Assembly (NCBI GenBank): GCA_038215095.1
Contig: JBBQRG010000007.1
Location: 1 to 55,448 of the forward strand
Source of the DNA: DATACN01 sp038215095
Lineage (GTDB): Bacteria > Actinomycetota > Thermoleophilia > Solirubrobacterales > Thermoleophilaceae
Length of the DNA stretch: 55,448 bases
Direction of reading: 5' to 3'
Shown here: in pieces, positions 47,399 to 54,492 of the stretch
Numbering within the stretch: the first letter of the stretch is position 1
Layout of the letters: each line of letters starts with the position of its first letter
Position numbers and translations under genes: made by a program
Notes under the pieces: model-generated
Database searches by the model: none
What the model was told of the DNA's origin: nothing
The model's input: the letters and a program-made list of their open reading frames with translations, nothing else

Positions 47399-47414
47399 CT
47401 TAGGGCGCCCTAAG
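47399..47414 (-). promoter_or_regulatory. Palindromic operator in the ZIP transporter promoter
   Basis: CTTAGGGCGCCCTAAG is a perfect 16-bp inverted repeat. It overlaps a minus-strand TAAGCT (47397-47402) that can serve as -10, 14 nt before the ATG. The TTAGG/CCTAA half-sites recall DtxR/MntR-type boxes. Confidence 0.6.
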
Positions 47415-47443
47415 AGATTTGCCAGCGTAGCGAACTTACGGCT

Positions 47444-47609
47444 TCAGCGCGACTTCTTGCCGCCCTTGCGCCCCGCGGCCTGCTTCTGCGCGCGGTTTCC
47501 GCCGCTGGCGCTGCCGCTGCTCTGGCTGCTGCCCCCGCCGCCGGAGCGCTTGCCGCCCTTCTGCGAGGCGTCAGGGGTGTTGGATGCTCGGTCCGTGGTC
47601 CTTCGCCAT
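47444..47609 (-). pseudogene. Remnant of a small basic MAKDHGPSI-type protein, with internal loss
   Basis: ATG 47609 has an ideal Shine-Dalgarno (AGGAGG, 5 nt). It opens MAKDHGPSIQHP and then stops at TGA. A second frame resumes almost at once as NTPDASQKGGKRSGGGGSSQ through QAAGRKGGKKSR and ends at 47444. Intact small actinobacterial proteins that begin MAKDHGPSVK and end in such a Gly/Lys/Ser tail have about 30 residues between these parts, so an internal deletion with frame loss is proposed. Confidence 0.55.
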
Positions 47610-47642
47610 CGTGCCTCCTCTCGGATCTACCATCAGGTACCC

Positions 47643-48065
47643 ATGACGGAAGACCGCACGCTTGTCCTGGTGTCCTCCGCGCAGCTGTGCACAGGCATCG
47701 CCGGGCTGGCGCTGGCGCTCCGTCGCCGCCACGCCTACGACATACCGCTCATGCACGGGCGCCGAGACGCGATCGCGCGCGAGTCCCTGCTGATGGGCAC
47801 GGCGCTGTCGGCGCCCGGGCCGATGCTCGCCGTCCAGGCGGCCGCGACCGCGGTGCTGGCCCGCCGCCACAGCCCGCCCGCCGCCCGCGCGCTCGGGGCG
47901 CTGGGCGCCATGATGGTGCCGGGCTACCTCATGGAGCGGCTCACACGCCAGGGCCTCCGCCGCGGCGCATGGGATTCAACGGAGCTGCGGCTCGCGCTGG
48001 CCGGCCTGGCCCTGGCCGCAGGGATGGCCCCGCTGGCCGTCCGCGTTCAGGCCTTGCAGTCGTAG
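47643..48065 (+). CDS. Small membrane protein of unknown function
   Basis: This 140-residue protein has three to four hydrophobic stretches (LVSSAQLCTGIAGLALAL, GTALSAPGPMLAVQAAATAVLA, AALGAMMVPGYLMERL-like, LRLALAGLALAAGMAPLAV) separated by Arg-rich loops. No family is recognised. ATG 47643 is chosen because TACCAT lies 9 nt upstream and the product begins just before the first span; the open frame upstream belongs to the opposite-strand remnant. Its 3' end overlaps the broken reductase gene by 19 bp. Confidence 0.65.
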   Translation: MTEDRTLVLVSSAQLCTGIAGLALALRRRHAYDIPLMHGRRDAIARESLLMGTALSAPGPMLAVQAAATAVLARRHSPPAARALGALGAMMVPGYLMERLTRQGLRRGAWDSTELRLALAGLALAAGMAPLAVRVQALQS

Positions 48066-48329
48066 ACGATCTCCACCGCCCCACCGGGGAGCGCGCTCTC
48101 GTGAGCCGAGCACGAACACGTCCATGTCCGGCCACGGCCAGCGGCCGGCGCCGAGGGCGGGCTCTAAGGTCGTGCGACCCATCAGCACCGCGTCGCAGCT
48201 CTTCTGGAACTCGGGGAATCCGTAGCTCTCGCCGGCCACGAAGGACGGATCTGCGAGCTGGGCCGGCCAGCCCTCCGGCGTGGTTACGTAGCCGTCGAGG
48301 CTCATGCACAGACGCGTGCGGATCTGCAT
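48047..48329 (-). pseudogene. Internally deleted RibD/dihydrofolate-reductase-like gene
   Basis: The 5' part reads IRTRLCMSLDGYVTTPEGWP, YGFPEFQKSCDAVLMGRTTLEPAL and WPDMDVFVLGS, the N-terminal half of the RibD C-terminal-domain family. The frame then changes, and HESALPGGAVEIVYDCKA followed by TGA is the normal family C-terminus. The middle, about 70-80 residues with the GGP nucleotide loop, is missing. Start and end are preserved, so this is an internal deletion rather than truncation. Confidence 0.65.
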
Positions 48330-48331
48330 GC

Positions 48332-48729
48332 TCACTTCCCTCCCTCTCGTTTCAGCTTGCGCCAGCCGCCCGCGCGGTTGTTGGCGATGATCTGCCTGAA
48401 CATGGCGGTGAGGGCCGGGGCATTGATCGTCTCGCCCTGGCGGACCGCCACCTGCGGGCACTCTTGTTCTCGTGGCCGGCGGTGATTATCCCCTCGGGGT
48501 CGGGGACGATCGCCCCGTCGTAGAGGAAGACGTTCACGCGGTCCTTCGCAGCCAGCAGGGCGCAGATGTTGCCCTCCAGCACGAAATACGGCTGCGTGGT
48601 GCGCTTGATGGTCTCTTCGACCTCCGGGTCAGCGGCGTGAACGAGCTCGCGAACCTCACGGCAGACGGCCTGCTGCCACTCGGGCAGGGCCTCGATGTAG
48701 TTGTCGACACGCGGATCGGAGCTGGACAA
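48332..48729 (-). pseudogene. DUF1801-family gene with a frameshift near its 3' end
   Basis: The first frame gives VDNYIEALPEWQQAVCREVRELVHAADPEVEETIKRT, YFVLEGNICALLAAKDRVNVFLYDGAIVPDPEGIITAGHENKSAR, typical DUF1801. Past about 48450 the expected C-terminus is found only in another frame (VAVRQGETINAPALTAMF, QIIANNRAGGWRKLKREGGK, stop at 48332). One missing base would explain this. TTG 48729 is the best start (LSSSDPRVDNYIEA). A sequencing error is possible. Confidence 0.6.
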
Positions 48730-48796
48730 GATCGGTTGCTTCCGGCGCTTGGGAGTGGGAGCCTTGCAAAATGCCCATTCTGAACAGGGAGACGCC

Positions 48797-49117
48797 ATGC
48801 CCAAATTCCTGATCGAAGCGTCGTTGACCGCGCAAGGCGCCAAGGGGGTTCAGAGCGAAGGAGGGACTTCCCGCAAGGAGGCGGTGACGAGCGCCGTGGA
48901 GAGCGTCGGCGGGCAGCTCGAGAGCTTCCACTTCGGCTTCGGTGAGAGCGACGTCTTCGTTGTCGCGGACTTCCCCGACAACCAGGGCGCGGCGGCGATG
49001 GCGCTCGCCGTGAACTCGTCCGGGGCCGTGACGACGAGGACGGTCGTGCTCCTGACGCCCGAGGAGGTGGACGAGGCCGCGAAGCGCTCTGTGGCCTACC
49101 GGCCGCCGGGCGCCTGA
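48797..49117 (+). CDS. GYD-domain protein
   Basis: This 106-residue alpha-beta protein begins MPKFLIEASLTAQGAKGVQSEGG. It continues AVTSAVESVGGQLESFHFGFGESDVFVVADFPDNQGAAAMALAVNSSGAVTTRTVVLLTPEEVDEAAK, the GYD-domain pattern (a dimeric ferredoxin-like fold). Function is unknown. GGGAG lies 8 nt ahead of ATG 48797. A short terminator-like hairpin follows (49121-49135). Confidence 0.88.
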   Translation: MPKFLIEASLTAQGAKGVQSEGGTSRKEAVTSAVESVGGQLESFHFGFGESDVFVVADFPDNQGAAAMALAVNSSGAVTTRTVVLLTPEEVDEAAKRSVAYRPPGA

Positions 49118-49120
49118 GGC

Positions 49121-49135
49121 GGACCCGGAGGGTCC
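49121..49135 (+). terminator. Hairpin after the GYD gene
   Basis: GGACCC and GGGTCC pair around GGA, 3 bp after the stop codon. Confidence 0.5.
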
Positions 49136-49191
49136 TCCGTCGTTCAATATCTTCGCCGTGGCCGCTGAGTCACAGCGCCGCTCAGGTCTCC

Positions 49192-49600
49192 GTGCCCAAG
49201 CGGGTCGTATTGGCGGCGGGGATAACCGTCCTCGCGATCAACGTGTGGACGGGTGGCCCGTTGCTGGCCCTGTGGATCGGCTCCCGAGCAGCGGGACAGG
49301 CGGCCGAGCACCCAGACCAGGGTGAAGCTGATCAGGGCCAACGCGACCACGACGATGCCTACCGCCCCCATCGTCGGCGGCCCGCTGCCCTGTGCTACGC
49401 AGCATGCGTGGCGAGAGGCCCCAGTACGACGGCGTTCAGCCGACGCTGACGACGCCCGAACGCATCCTGGTCGCGATGGTGGTGGTGGGTGTTCGTCGCG
49501 TTACGAAATCTGGTCTTTCTTCTTTTTCGGCTTCGCCTATCGACAACCAGAGCGGACGCTCCGCCATCCCCGTGTGGCATGCGACGGCGGGCGACCCTAG
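49192..49600 (+). pseudogene. Small membrane-protein gene with an inverted middle segment
   Basis: The plus strand from GTG 49192 encodes RVVLAAGITVLAINVWTGG and LLALWIGSR, one membrane span. The natural continuation is read only on the minus strand between about 49401 and 49286: VAQGSGPPTMGAVGIVV, ALALISFTLVWVLGRLS, a second span. The plus strand then resumes with LRSMRGERPQYDG (from 49393), TTPERILVAMVVVGV and, after a frame change, YEIWSFFFFGFA, a third span. CAGCGGG (49289-49295) and CCCGCTG (49381-49387) are inverted repeats at the edges. The best explanation is an inversion inside one gene followed by decay. Confidence 0.6.
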
Positions 49601-49644
49601 AGGTTGACGGGTTAGGAGGGAGGGGCGGGATTTTGTCCCCCTCC
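49596..49644 (-). repeat. Hairpin repeat, copy 1
   Basis: It is identical to 50780-50829 over 45 bases plus a C-run that differs by one base. It contains GGGA-TTTTG-TCCC and flanking GGAGG/CCTCC arms that extend the stem past a GC bulge. It lies downstream of the ABM-like gene. Just beyond it are two palindromes, CGACCTAGGTCG (49669-49680) and GCGATCGCGATCGC (49683-49696). Confidence 0.85.
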
Positions 49645-49716
49645 GCGCGGCGCAACTTCGGGATGGCCCGACCTAGGTCGCAGCGATCGCGATCGCGACC
49701 CGCCGCCCGTCAGAGG

Positions 49717-49983
49717 TCAGGCGTTCGCAACGACTTCGCCGACATCGATGCTGTCGAGGGTCACGCCTTCGGGGGGCTGGAACTGGCCGGCTGCGCTTCG
49801 GGCGTTGTCCTCAGACTCGAAGACGATCACCGAGGCGCCTTGCTTCTCGCCGTCGAGTCGAACCCAGTAGCCCGCGACGAAGCCGGGCGCCTGCGACACC
49901 ATGGGAACCACCTTCTCCCGCAGCTCCGCTAGGGACGCCGAATCGTCGTCGCTGAGTGCGGCCCTGACCACCACTGCATGCAT
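49717..49983 (-). CDS. ABM/Dabb-like monooxygenase-fold protein
   Basis: This 88-residue ferredoxin-like-fold protein reads HAVVVRAALSDDDSASLAELREKVVPMVSQAPGFVAGYWVRLDGEKQGASVIVFESEDNARSAAGQF. It has the shape of the dimeric antibiotic-biosynthesis-monooxygenase superfamily; most small members have no known substrate. ATG 49983 has a strong Shine-Dalgarno (GGGAGG, about 6 nt). A copy of the hairpin repeat lies on each side. Confidence 0.82.
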   Translation of the reverse strand: MHAVVVRAALSDDDSASLAELREKVVPMVSQAPGFVAGYWVRLDGEKQGASVIVFESEDNARSAAGQFQPPEGVTLDSIDVGEVVANA

Positions 49984-50021
49984 ACGTACCTCCCTCGAAA
50001 GCTGGATCGCGACTGTATCGC

Positions 50022-50066
50022 GAATGTGGGGTTAGGAGAGACGGGCGGTTTCTTGTCCCCTCCCTC
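50022..50066 (-). repeat. Hairpin repeat, copy 2 (divergent)
   Basis: It aligns to copies 1 and 3 at roughly three quarters of positions, keeping GGGTTAGGAG and TTGTCCCC. It lies downstream of the cupin gene and upstream of the ABM-like gene. Confidence 0.65.
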
Positions 50067-50092
50067 CGACCGCGGGCAGTGAGGGCAGCCGC

Positions 50093-50623
50093 TTAAATCT
50101 CCGCTCGGCCGCGATAGCCGCGGAGGCGAGCGACCGGACCGAGCGCCGCCGTGAGGACTCGCAGCAACGGCCATGGCGGGCTTAAAGGTCGTATCTCGTC
50201 GCCGAACTCGGGGACCATGACGGCGAGCTGCAAGGTCCGCGGCATGCCTTTCGCATCGAGCTTGTCCTGCTGGGCCAGGGCGAACATCGTCTCGAAGAAA
50301 GACGCGATGTCGAGCGCCGGCCGGAAGTACTGGATCGAGTGCGCCTCCTCGCCGCCGTCATTCCAAAATCGGTGCGGCTCGTTGGCCGGCACACTGATCG
50401 TTTCTCCAGCGCCCAATCGGCGCTGCTCGCCGGCCACCTCGAACATGAGCGATCCGGACACGACCTCCGCCCCACTCTCCTGCTTGGGGTGGACATGGAC
50501 CGGCTCGCGCTCGACGGTCGGCGGGTTCACACTTTCGATGCGTAACTGCTGGTCGCACAGCTCGACGAAAGTCATGCGCTGGCCGGTACGCGGATTGGAA
50601 ATCTGCTGGCCTTCGCGTGGCAT
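50093..50623 (-). CDS. Cupin-domain protein
   Basis: This 176-residue protein has the two cupin motifs: VHVHPKQESGAEVVSGSLMFEVAGEQRRLGAGETISVPANEPHRFWNDGGEEA (HxH, later E and H metal ligands). A helical C-terminal half follows (IASFFETMFALAQQDKLDAKGMPRTLQLAVMVPEF). The substrate is unknown. ATG 50623 has TAGGCT 9 nt upstream and no Shine-Dalgarno. A copy of the hairpin repeat lies on each side. Confidence 0.85.
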   Translation of the reverse strand: MPREGQQISNPRTGQRMTFVELCDQQLRIESVNPPTVEREPVHVHPKQESGAEVVSGSLMFEVAGEQRRLGAGETISVPANEPHRFWNDGGEEAHSIQYFRPALDIASFFETMFALAQQDKLDAKGMPRTLQLAVMVPEFGDEIRPLSPPWPLLRVLTAALGPVARLRGYRGRAEI

Positions 50624-50779
50624 CCAATCCGCAGCCTACTTTGGAAACAGGGCCTAAAGAAGTCTGGATCCGCCCGGGTGGGCGCGCTCAGACCAAGCCG
50701 CCGGCCGGCCCGAACGATGTCCGACTCGCCCGGTCGGCGTTACGGCAATGCCGGTTTCGATGCGCTTAGAACTACCCCG

Positions 50780-50829
50780 CCTAGAGGTTGACGGGTTAGG
50801 AGGGAGGGGCGGGATTTTGTCCCCCCTCC
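50780..50829 (-). repeat. Hairpin repeat, copy 3, containing the 3' end of the SRPBCC gene
   Basis: It is near-identical to copy 1. The stop codon of the SRPBCC gene (50798-50796) and its last residues are inside this copy, so the repeat has changed the C-terminus of that protein. Confidence 0.85.
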
Positions 50830-51287
50830 TTGCTCGCACTCGGCGCGCGACTAGACAACCCTTCGAGGACTTCCTTCAGGCGAGCGAGGTCACGCCCGAG
50901 CTGGCGCCCGGCCGCCCACGACAGCAGCGGCTCCGCGATCCTCAGAGGACCCGGAGCCCGGCCCCCGCCCGTAAAGGTCACGAGCGTGCCGTCGGGGACG
51001 GCTTTCACCTCGCGGACACCGGCGAACTTGATCGGACCCGAGGCGACCTTCATGCCGAACCTGCGGTTCGGCTCGTAGGCCGTGACCTCGAGCGAGAGCG
51101 CCAGCCGCCGGCCGAGGAAACGACCGGCCTGCTCAAACGTCGCGCCCACGTCGATCGGGCCTGGAGACGTCTTACGCGTATGGCGGCTCGCGGAGCTCCA
51201 GCTGGGGTCGTTCTCAGGGTTCGAGAGAAATGCGAACACCAGCTCGGCCGGCTGGCTCGTGACCATGGTCTGCTCGAAGCGAGCCAT
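50796..51287 (-). CDS. SRPBCC-fold protein (polyketide-cyclase/START-like)
   Basis: This 163-residue protein has the SRPBCC pattern: ARFEQTMVTSQPAELVFAFLSNPENDPSW, VGATFEQAGRFLGRRLALSLEVTAYEPNRRFGM, GTLVTFTGGG, and a C-terminal helix RQLGRDLARLKEVLEG. This is a hydrophobic ligand-binding barrel with unknown ligand. The last 12 residues or so (SKEGGQNPAPPS) come from the hairpin repeat. Confidence 0.85.
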   Translation of the reverse strand: MARFEQTMVTSQPAELVFAFLSNPENDPSWSSASRHTRKTSPGPIDVGATFEQAGRFLGRRLALSLEVTAYEPNRRFGMKVASGPIKFAGVREVKAVPDGTLVTFTGGGRAPGPLRIAEPLLSWAAGRQLGRDLARLKEVLEGLSSRAPSASKEGGQNPAPPS

Positions 51288-51313
51288 CGTGTCCCGCCGT
51301 CCCTCTGACCCTC

Positions 51314-52780
51314 CTACAGGTTGACGGCCACGTACTTCGTCTCGAGGTACTCCTCGATGCCCTCGTCGCCGCCCTCGCGGCCGACGCCCGACTGCTTGAC
51401 GCCGCCGAAGGGGGCGCCGGCGTTCGAGACCATTCCCTGGTTCAGGCCGACCATCCCGGTCTCGAGTCCCTCGCAGACGCGCAGGGCGCGCTTCAGGTCG
51501 CTCGTGTAGACGTAGGCCACGAGGCCGTACTCGGTGTCGTTGGCGCGGGCGATCGCCTCCTCCTCGTCGGAGAAGCTCGTGACCGGCGCCACCGGGCCGA
51601 AGATCTCCTCCTTGAGCACGCGCGCGTCGTCGGTCACGCCGTTCAGCACCGTGGGCGGGTAGAAGTAGCCGCGACCGTCCGGGATCGAGCCGCCGACCAC
51701 GCAGTCGGCGCCCTTCCCGAGCGCGTCCTCGACCAGCTCGGCCACCTTCTCGCGCGAGGGCTGGTCGATCAGCGGGCCCACCTTGACGTCCTCCTCGGTG
51801 CCGCGGCCGACCTTCAGGTCGCCCATCTTGGCGGCGAGCTTCTCGGCGAACTCGTCGGCGATCGAATCGGCCACGTGGAAGCGGTTCGCGGATGTGCAGG
51901 CCTCGCCGATGTTGCGCATCTTGGCCATCAGTCCGCCCTCGACCGCGTCGTCCACGTCGGCGTCAGAGAACACGAGGAAGGGGGCGTTGCCGCCCAGCTC
52001 CATCGACACCTTCAGCACGTTGTCGGCGGCGGCCGCAATCAGCGTGCGGCCGACCTCCGTCGAGCCCGTGAAGGAGAGCTTTCGCAGGCGGCCGTCGGCG
52101 ATCACCGGCTTGGTGACGTCGCTCGACTTCGAGGTGGTGACCACGTTCAGGGCGCCTGCGGGCAGCCCGCACTCCTCGAGGATCTGCGCCATCGCGATCA
52201 TCGAGAGCGGCGTCTGCTGGGCCGGCTTGATCACGCTGCAGCAGCCGGCCGCGATCGCCGGGCCGACCTTGCGCGTGCCCATCGCCATCGGGAAGTTCCA
52301 GGGCGTGATCATCAGGCAGGGGCCGATCGGCTGCTTCATCACCAGCACGCGCCCGGCTCCGTTGGCGGCGGGCTTGTAGGAGCCCTCCACGCGCAGCGCC
52401 TCGCCCGAGAACCAGCGGAAGAACTCGGCCGCGTAGACGACCTCCGACTTCGACTCGGCGATCGGCTTGCCCATCTCGAGCGTCATCAGCAGCGCCAGCT
52501 CGTCGGCGCGCTCGTTGAGCATCTCGAATGCCTTCCAGAGGATCTCGGCGCGGTCGTTGGCGGGCGTCGCGGCGAACCCCGCTTGCGCCTCGACGGCGGC
52601 GTCGAGGGCCGCCGTGGCGTCGTCCGGCGTGCCGTCGGCGACCTCCTTGACCGTCTCCTCGGTGGCCGGGTCGGTGACCGCCAGCGTCTCCCCGTTGCCG
52701 GAGTCGCGCCACTCCCCCCCGATGAAGAGCTGGCCCTTGACCTTGTCGACCACCTCTTGTTCGTTGGTCGCGATGCTCAT
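51314..52780 (-). CDS. gabD: NAD(P)-dependent succinate-semialdehyde dehydrogenase
   Basis: This 488-residue aldehyde dehydrogenase has ITPWNFPMAMGTRKVGPAIAAGC, LSFTGSTEVGRTLI, MELGGNAPFLVFSDADVD (general-base Glu), NIGEACTSANRFHV (catalytic Cys), EEIFGPVAPVTSF and NAGAPFGGVKQSGVGREGG, close to GabD/SSADH. It oxidises succinate semialdehyde to succinate. Its ATG overlaps the stop of the upstream ThDP-enzyme gene (ATGA), so the two are made together; this suggests the upstream enzyme supplies the aldehyde. Confidence 0.9.
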   Translation of the reverse strand: MSIATNEQEVVDKVKGQLFIGGEWRDSGNGETLAVTDPATEETVKEVADGTPDDATAALDAAVEAQAGFAATPANDRAEILWKAFEMLNERADELALLMTLEMGKPIAESKSEVVYAAEFFRWFSGEALRVEGSYKPAANGAGRVLVMKQPIGPCLMITPWNFPMAMGTRKVGPAIAAGCCSVIKPAQQTPLSMIAMAQILEECGLPAGALNVVTTSKSSDVTKPVIADGRLRKLSFTGSTEVGRTLIAAAADNVLKVSMELGGNAPFLVFSDADVDDAVEGGLMAKMRNIGEACTSANRFHVADSIADEFAEKLAAKMGDLKVGRGTEEDVKVGPLIDQPSREKVAELVEDALGKGADCVVGGSIPDGRGYFYPPTVLNGVTDDARVLKEEIFGPVAPVTSFSDEEEAIARANDTEYGLVAYVYTSDLKRALRVCEGLETGMVGLNQGMVSNAGAPFGGVKQSGVGREGGDEGIEEYLETKYVAVNL

Positions 52781-54423
52781 GTCGCCACTGTCTCGGTACC
52801 CAGCTCCTCGCTGATCGCCACGTCCAGTGAGTAGTCGATCGGGAGCACGATTACCGACGGGCTGTCCAGCTCGAGTGCCTCGCGCAGGCGCTCGCCGAAG
52901 TCGTCGGCCGACTCGCAGCGCCAGGCCGGCACGCCGAAGCTCTCGGCGAGCTTGACGAAGTCGGGGTTCGTGAAGTCCACCCCGAAGTGCTCGCCGAACT
53001 TGTTGTCCTGCTTCCAGACGATCGAGCCGAACTGGCGGTTCTCCCAGATCACGTTCACGAACGCCGTGCCGAGGCGGTTGGCCGTCTCGAGCTCCTGCAT
53101 GTTCATCAGGAAGCCGCCGTCGCCGTTCACCGTCACGACCTTGCGCTCGGGATGAACGAGCTTGGCCGCCACCGCCGCCGGCACCGCGAAGCCCATTCCC
53201 GCCAGGCCGTTGGCGATCAGCACGGTGTTTGGCTCGTAGGCCGGGAACATCCGGCCGATCCAGAGCTTGTGGAGCCCAACGTCCGAGATCAGGATGTCCT
53301 CGCGGCCGAGGGCCTGGCGGATCTCGTAGAGCGCCCGCGGGGGCTGCACGGGGAAGTGGTCGTCGTCATTCGCGCCCTCGAAGTAGCTCTGCACGAGGTC
53401 CCTGAGGCGCGCCGAGCCGCCGCTCGCGCCGACGTCGCCGCACTCCTCGGCGAGCCGGGTGAGGATGTGGTCCATGTCGCCGATCAGGTCGACCTCGGTC
53501 ATGAAGAACTCATCCACCTCGACCGACGCGGTGTCGATGCAGACGATGCGCTTGTCGCGGTCGGGGTTCCAGTGCTCGGGCGAGTGCTCGACCAGGTCGA
53601 AGCCGACCGTGATCACCACGTCGGCGTCGCCGAACCCGGCCATCTCGTAGTCGCCCGACTGGAGCCCGACCGAGCCGAGCCACTTGGGGTCGTCGGCCGC
53701 GATCGCCCCTTTGCCCATGAACGTCTCCGCCGCTGGGATGCCCGTGGCCTCGACGAAGCGGCGCAGCGCCGGCGCGCAGCCTACCCGCGCCACGCCGTTG
53801 CCGACCAGCACGACCGGCGCCTCGGCGCCGCGGATCAGGTCCACGGCGTCGCGCAGCTCGTCGGCCGAGGGCTCCGGCCGGCGCACGCGGGTCTTGGGGA
53901 TGAGCGGCTCGGCGTCGAGCTCGGCCTCCATCACGTCCTCGGGCAGCTCGAGGTGCGTGGAGCCGGGCTTCTGCTGCTGTGCCACCTTGAAGGCCTTGCG
54001 CACGACCTCGGGAATGATCCGCGGGTCGGACACGCGCGCGTTCCACTTGGTGATCGGGCGCATCATCCGTTGCAGGTCGATGTATTGGTGCGACTCCTTG
54101 TGCATGCGCGCCAGGTCGCCCTGGCCGGTGAGGGCCACGAGCGGAGCGCGATCGAGGTAGGCGTCCGCGATACCGGCCACGAGGTTCAGCGCCCCGGGGC
54201 CGAGGGTCCCGAGGCAGACTCCGGCGGTGCCGCTCAGCCGGCCGTAGACGTCGGCCATGTAGGCGGCGCCCTGCTCGTGGCGCACCGGCACGAACTCGAT
54301 CGAGGACTTCTCGAGCGACTCGTTCAGGTCGAGCGTCTCCTCGCCCGGGATGCCGAAGACGTACTTGACGCCCTCCGCCTCCAGGCAGGCAACGAAAACC
54401 TCGGATGCCTTCCGCTTCGCCAC
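52777..54423 (-). CDS. ThDP-dependent acetolactate-synthase-like enzyme, candidate 2-oxoglutarate decarboxylase
   Basis: This 548-residue protein is annotated by similarity as acetolactate synthase large subunit. It has YVFGIPGEETLDLNESL, VRHEQGAAYMADVYGRLSG (catalytic Glu), TLGPGALNLVAGIADAYLDRAPLVALTGQ, and the ThDP motif GDGGFLMNMQELETANRLG through VIWENRQFG. No regulatory ilvN gene or other Ile/Val gene adjoins. It is coupled to an SSADH gene, the arrangement of the cyanobacterial 2-oxoglutarate decarboxylase bypass. The GTG start follows TAGTCT by 8 nt. AlsS-type acetolactate synthase remains the alternative. Confidence 0.85.
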   Translation of the reverse strand: MAKRKASEVFVACLEAEGVKYVFGIPGEETLDLNESLEKSSIEFVPVRHEQGAAYMADVYGRLSGTAGVCLGTLGPGALNLVAGIADAYLDRAPLVALTGQGDLARMHKESHQYIDLQRMMRPITKWNARVSDPRIIPEVVRKAFKVAQQQKPGSTHLELPEDVMEAELDAEPLIPKTRVRRPEPSADELRDAVDLIRGAEAPVVLVGNGVARVGCAPALRRFVEATGIPAAETFMGKGAIAADDPKWLGSVGLQSGDYEMAGFGDADVVITVGFDLVEHSPEHWNPDRDKRIVCIDTASVEVDEFFMTEVDLIGDMDHILTRLAEECGDVGASGGSARLRDLVQSYFEGANDDDHFPVQPPRALYEIRQALGREDILISDVGLHKLWIGRMFPAYEPNTVLIANGLAGMGFAVPAAVAAKLVHPERKVVTVNGDGGFLMNMQELETANRLGTAFVNVIWENRQFGSIVWKQDNKFGEHFGVDFTNPDFVKLAESFGVPAWRCESADDFGERLREALELDSPSVIVLPIDYSLDVAISEELGTETVAT

Positions 54424-54492
54424 GCGCCGGGAGACTAAAGGAATGGCCCCCTCATGCCGCTACCTTGAGGAGGTCCCCGGGTTTTCCCCTCT

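Noticed and set aside
47444..47609. TGA inside the small basic gene read as selenocysteine, given the tRNA-Sec in the window
   Set aside because: The sequence after the TGA continues as recognisable protein only in a different frame, so read-through would not rescue it.
49596..50829. Integron attC sites for the repeat-punctuated genes
   Set aside because: The repeats lack paired RYYYAAC/GTTRRRY cores at the right spacing (TCCTAAC and GTTAGGA are near misses). No integrase is in the window.
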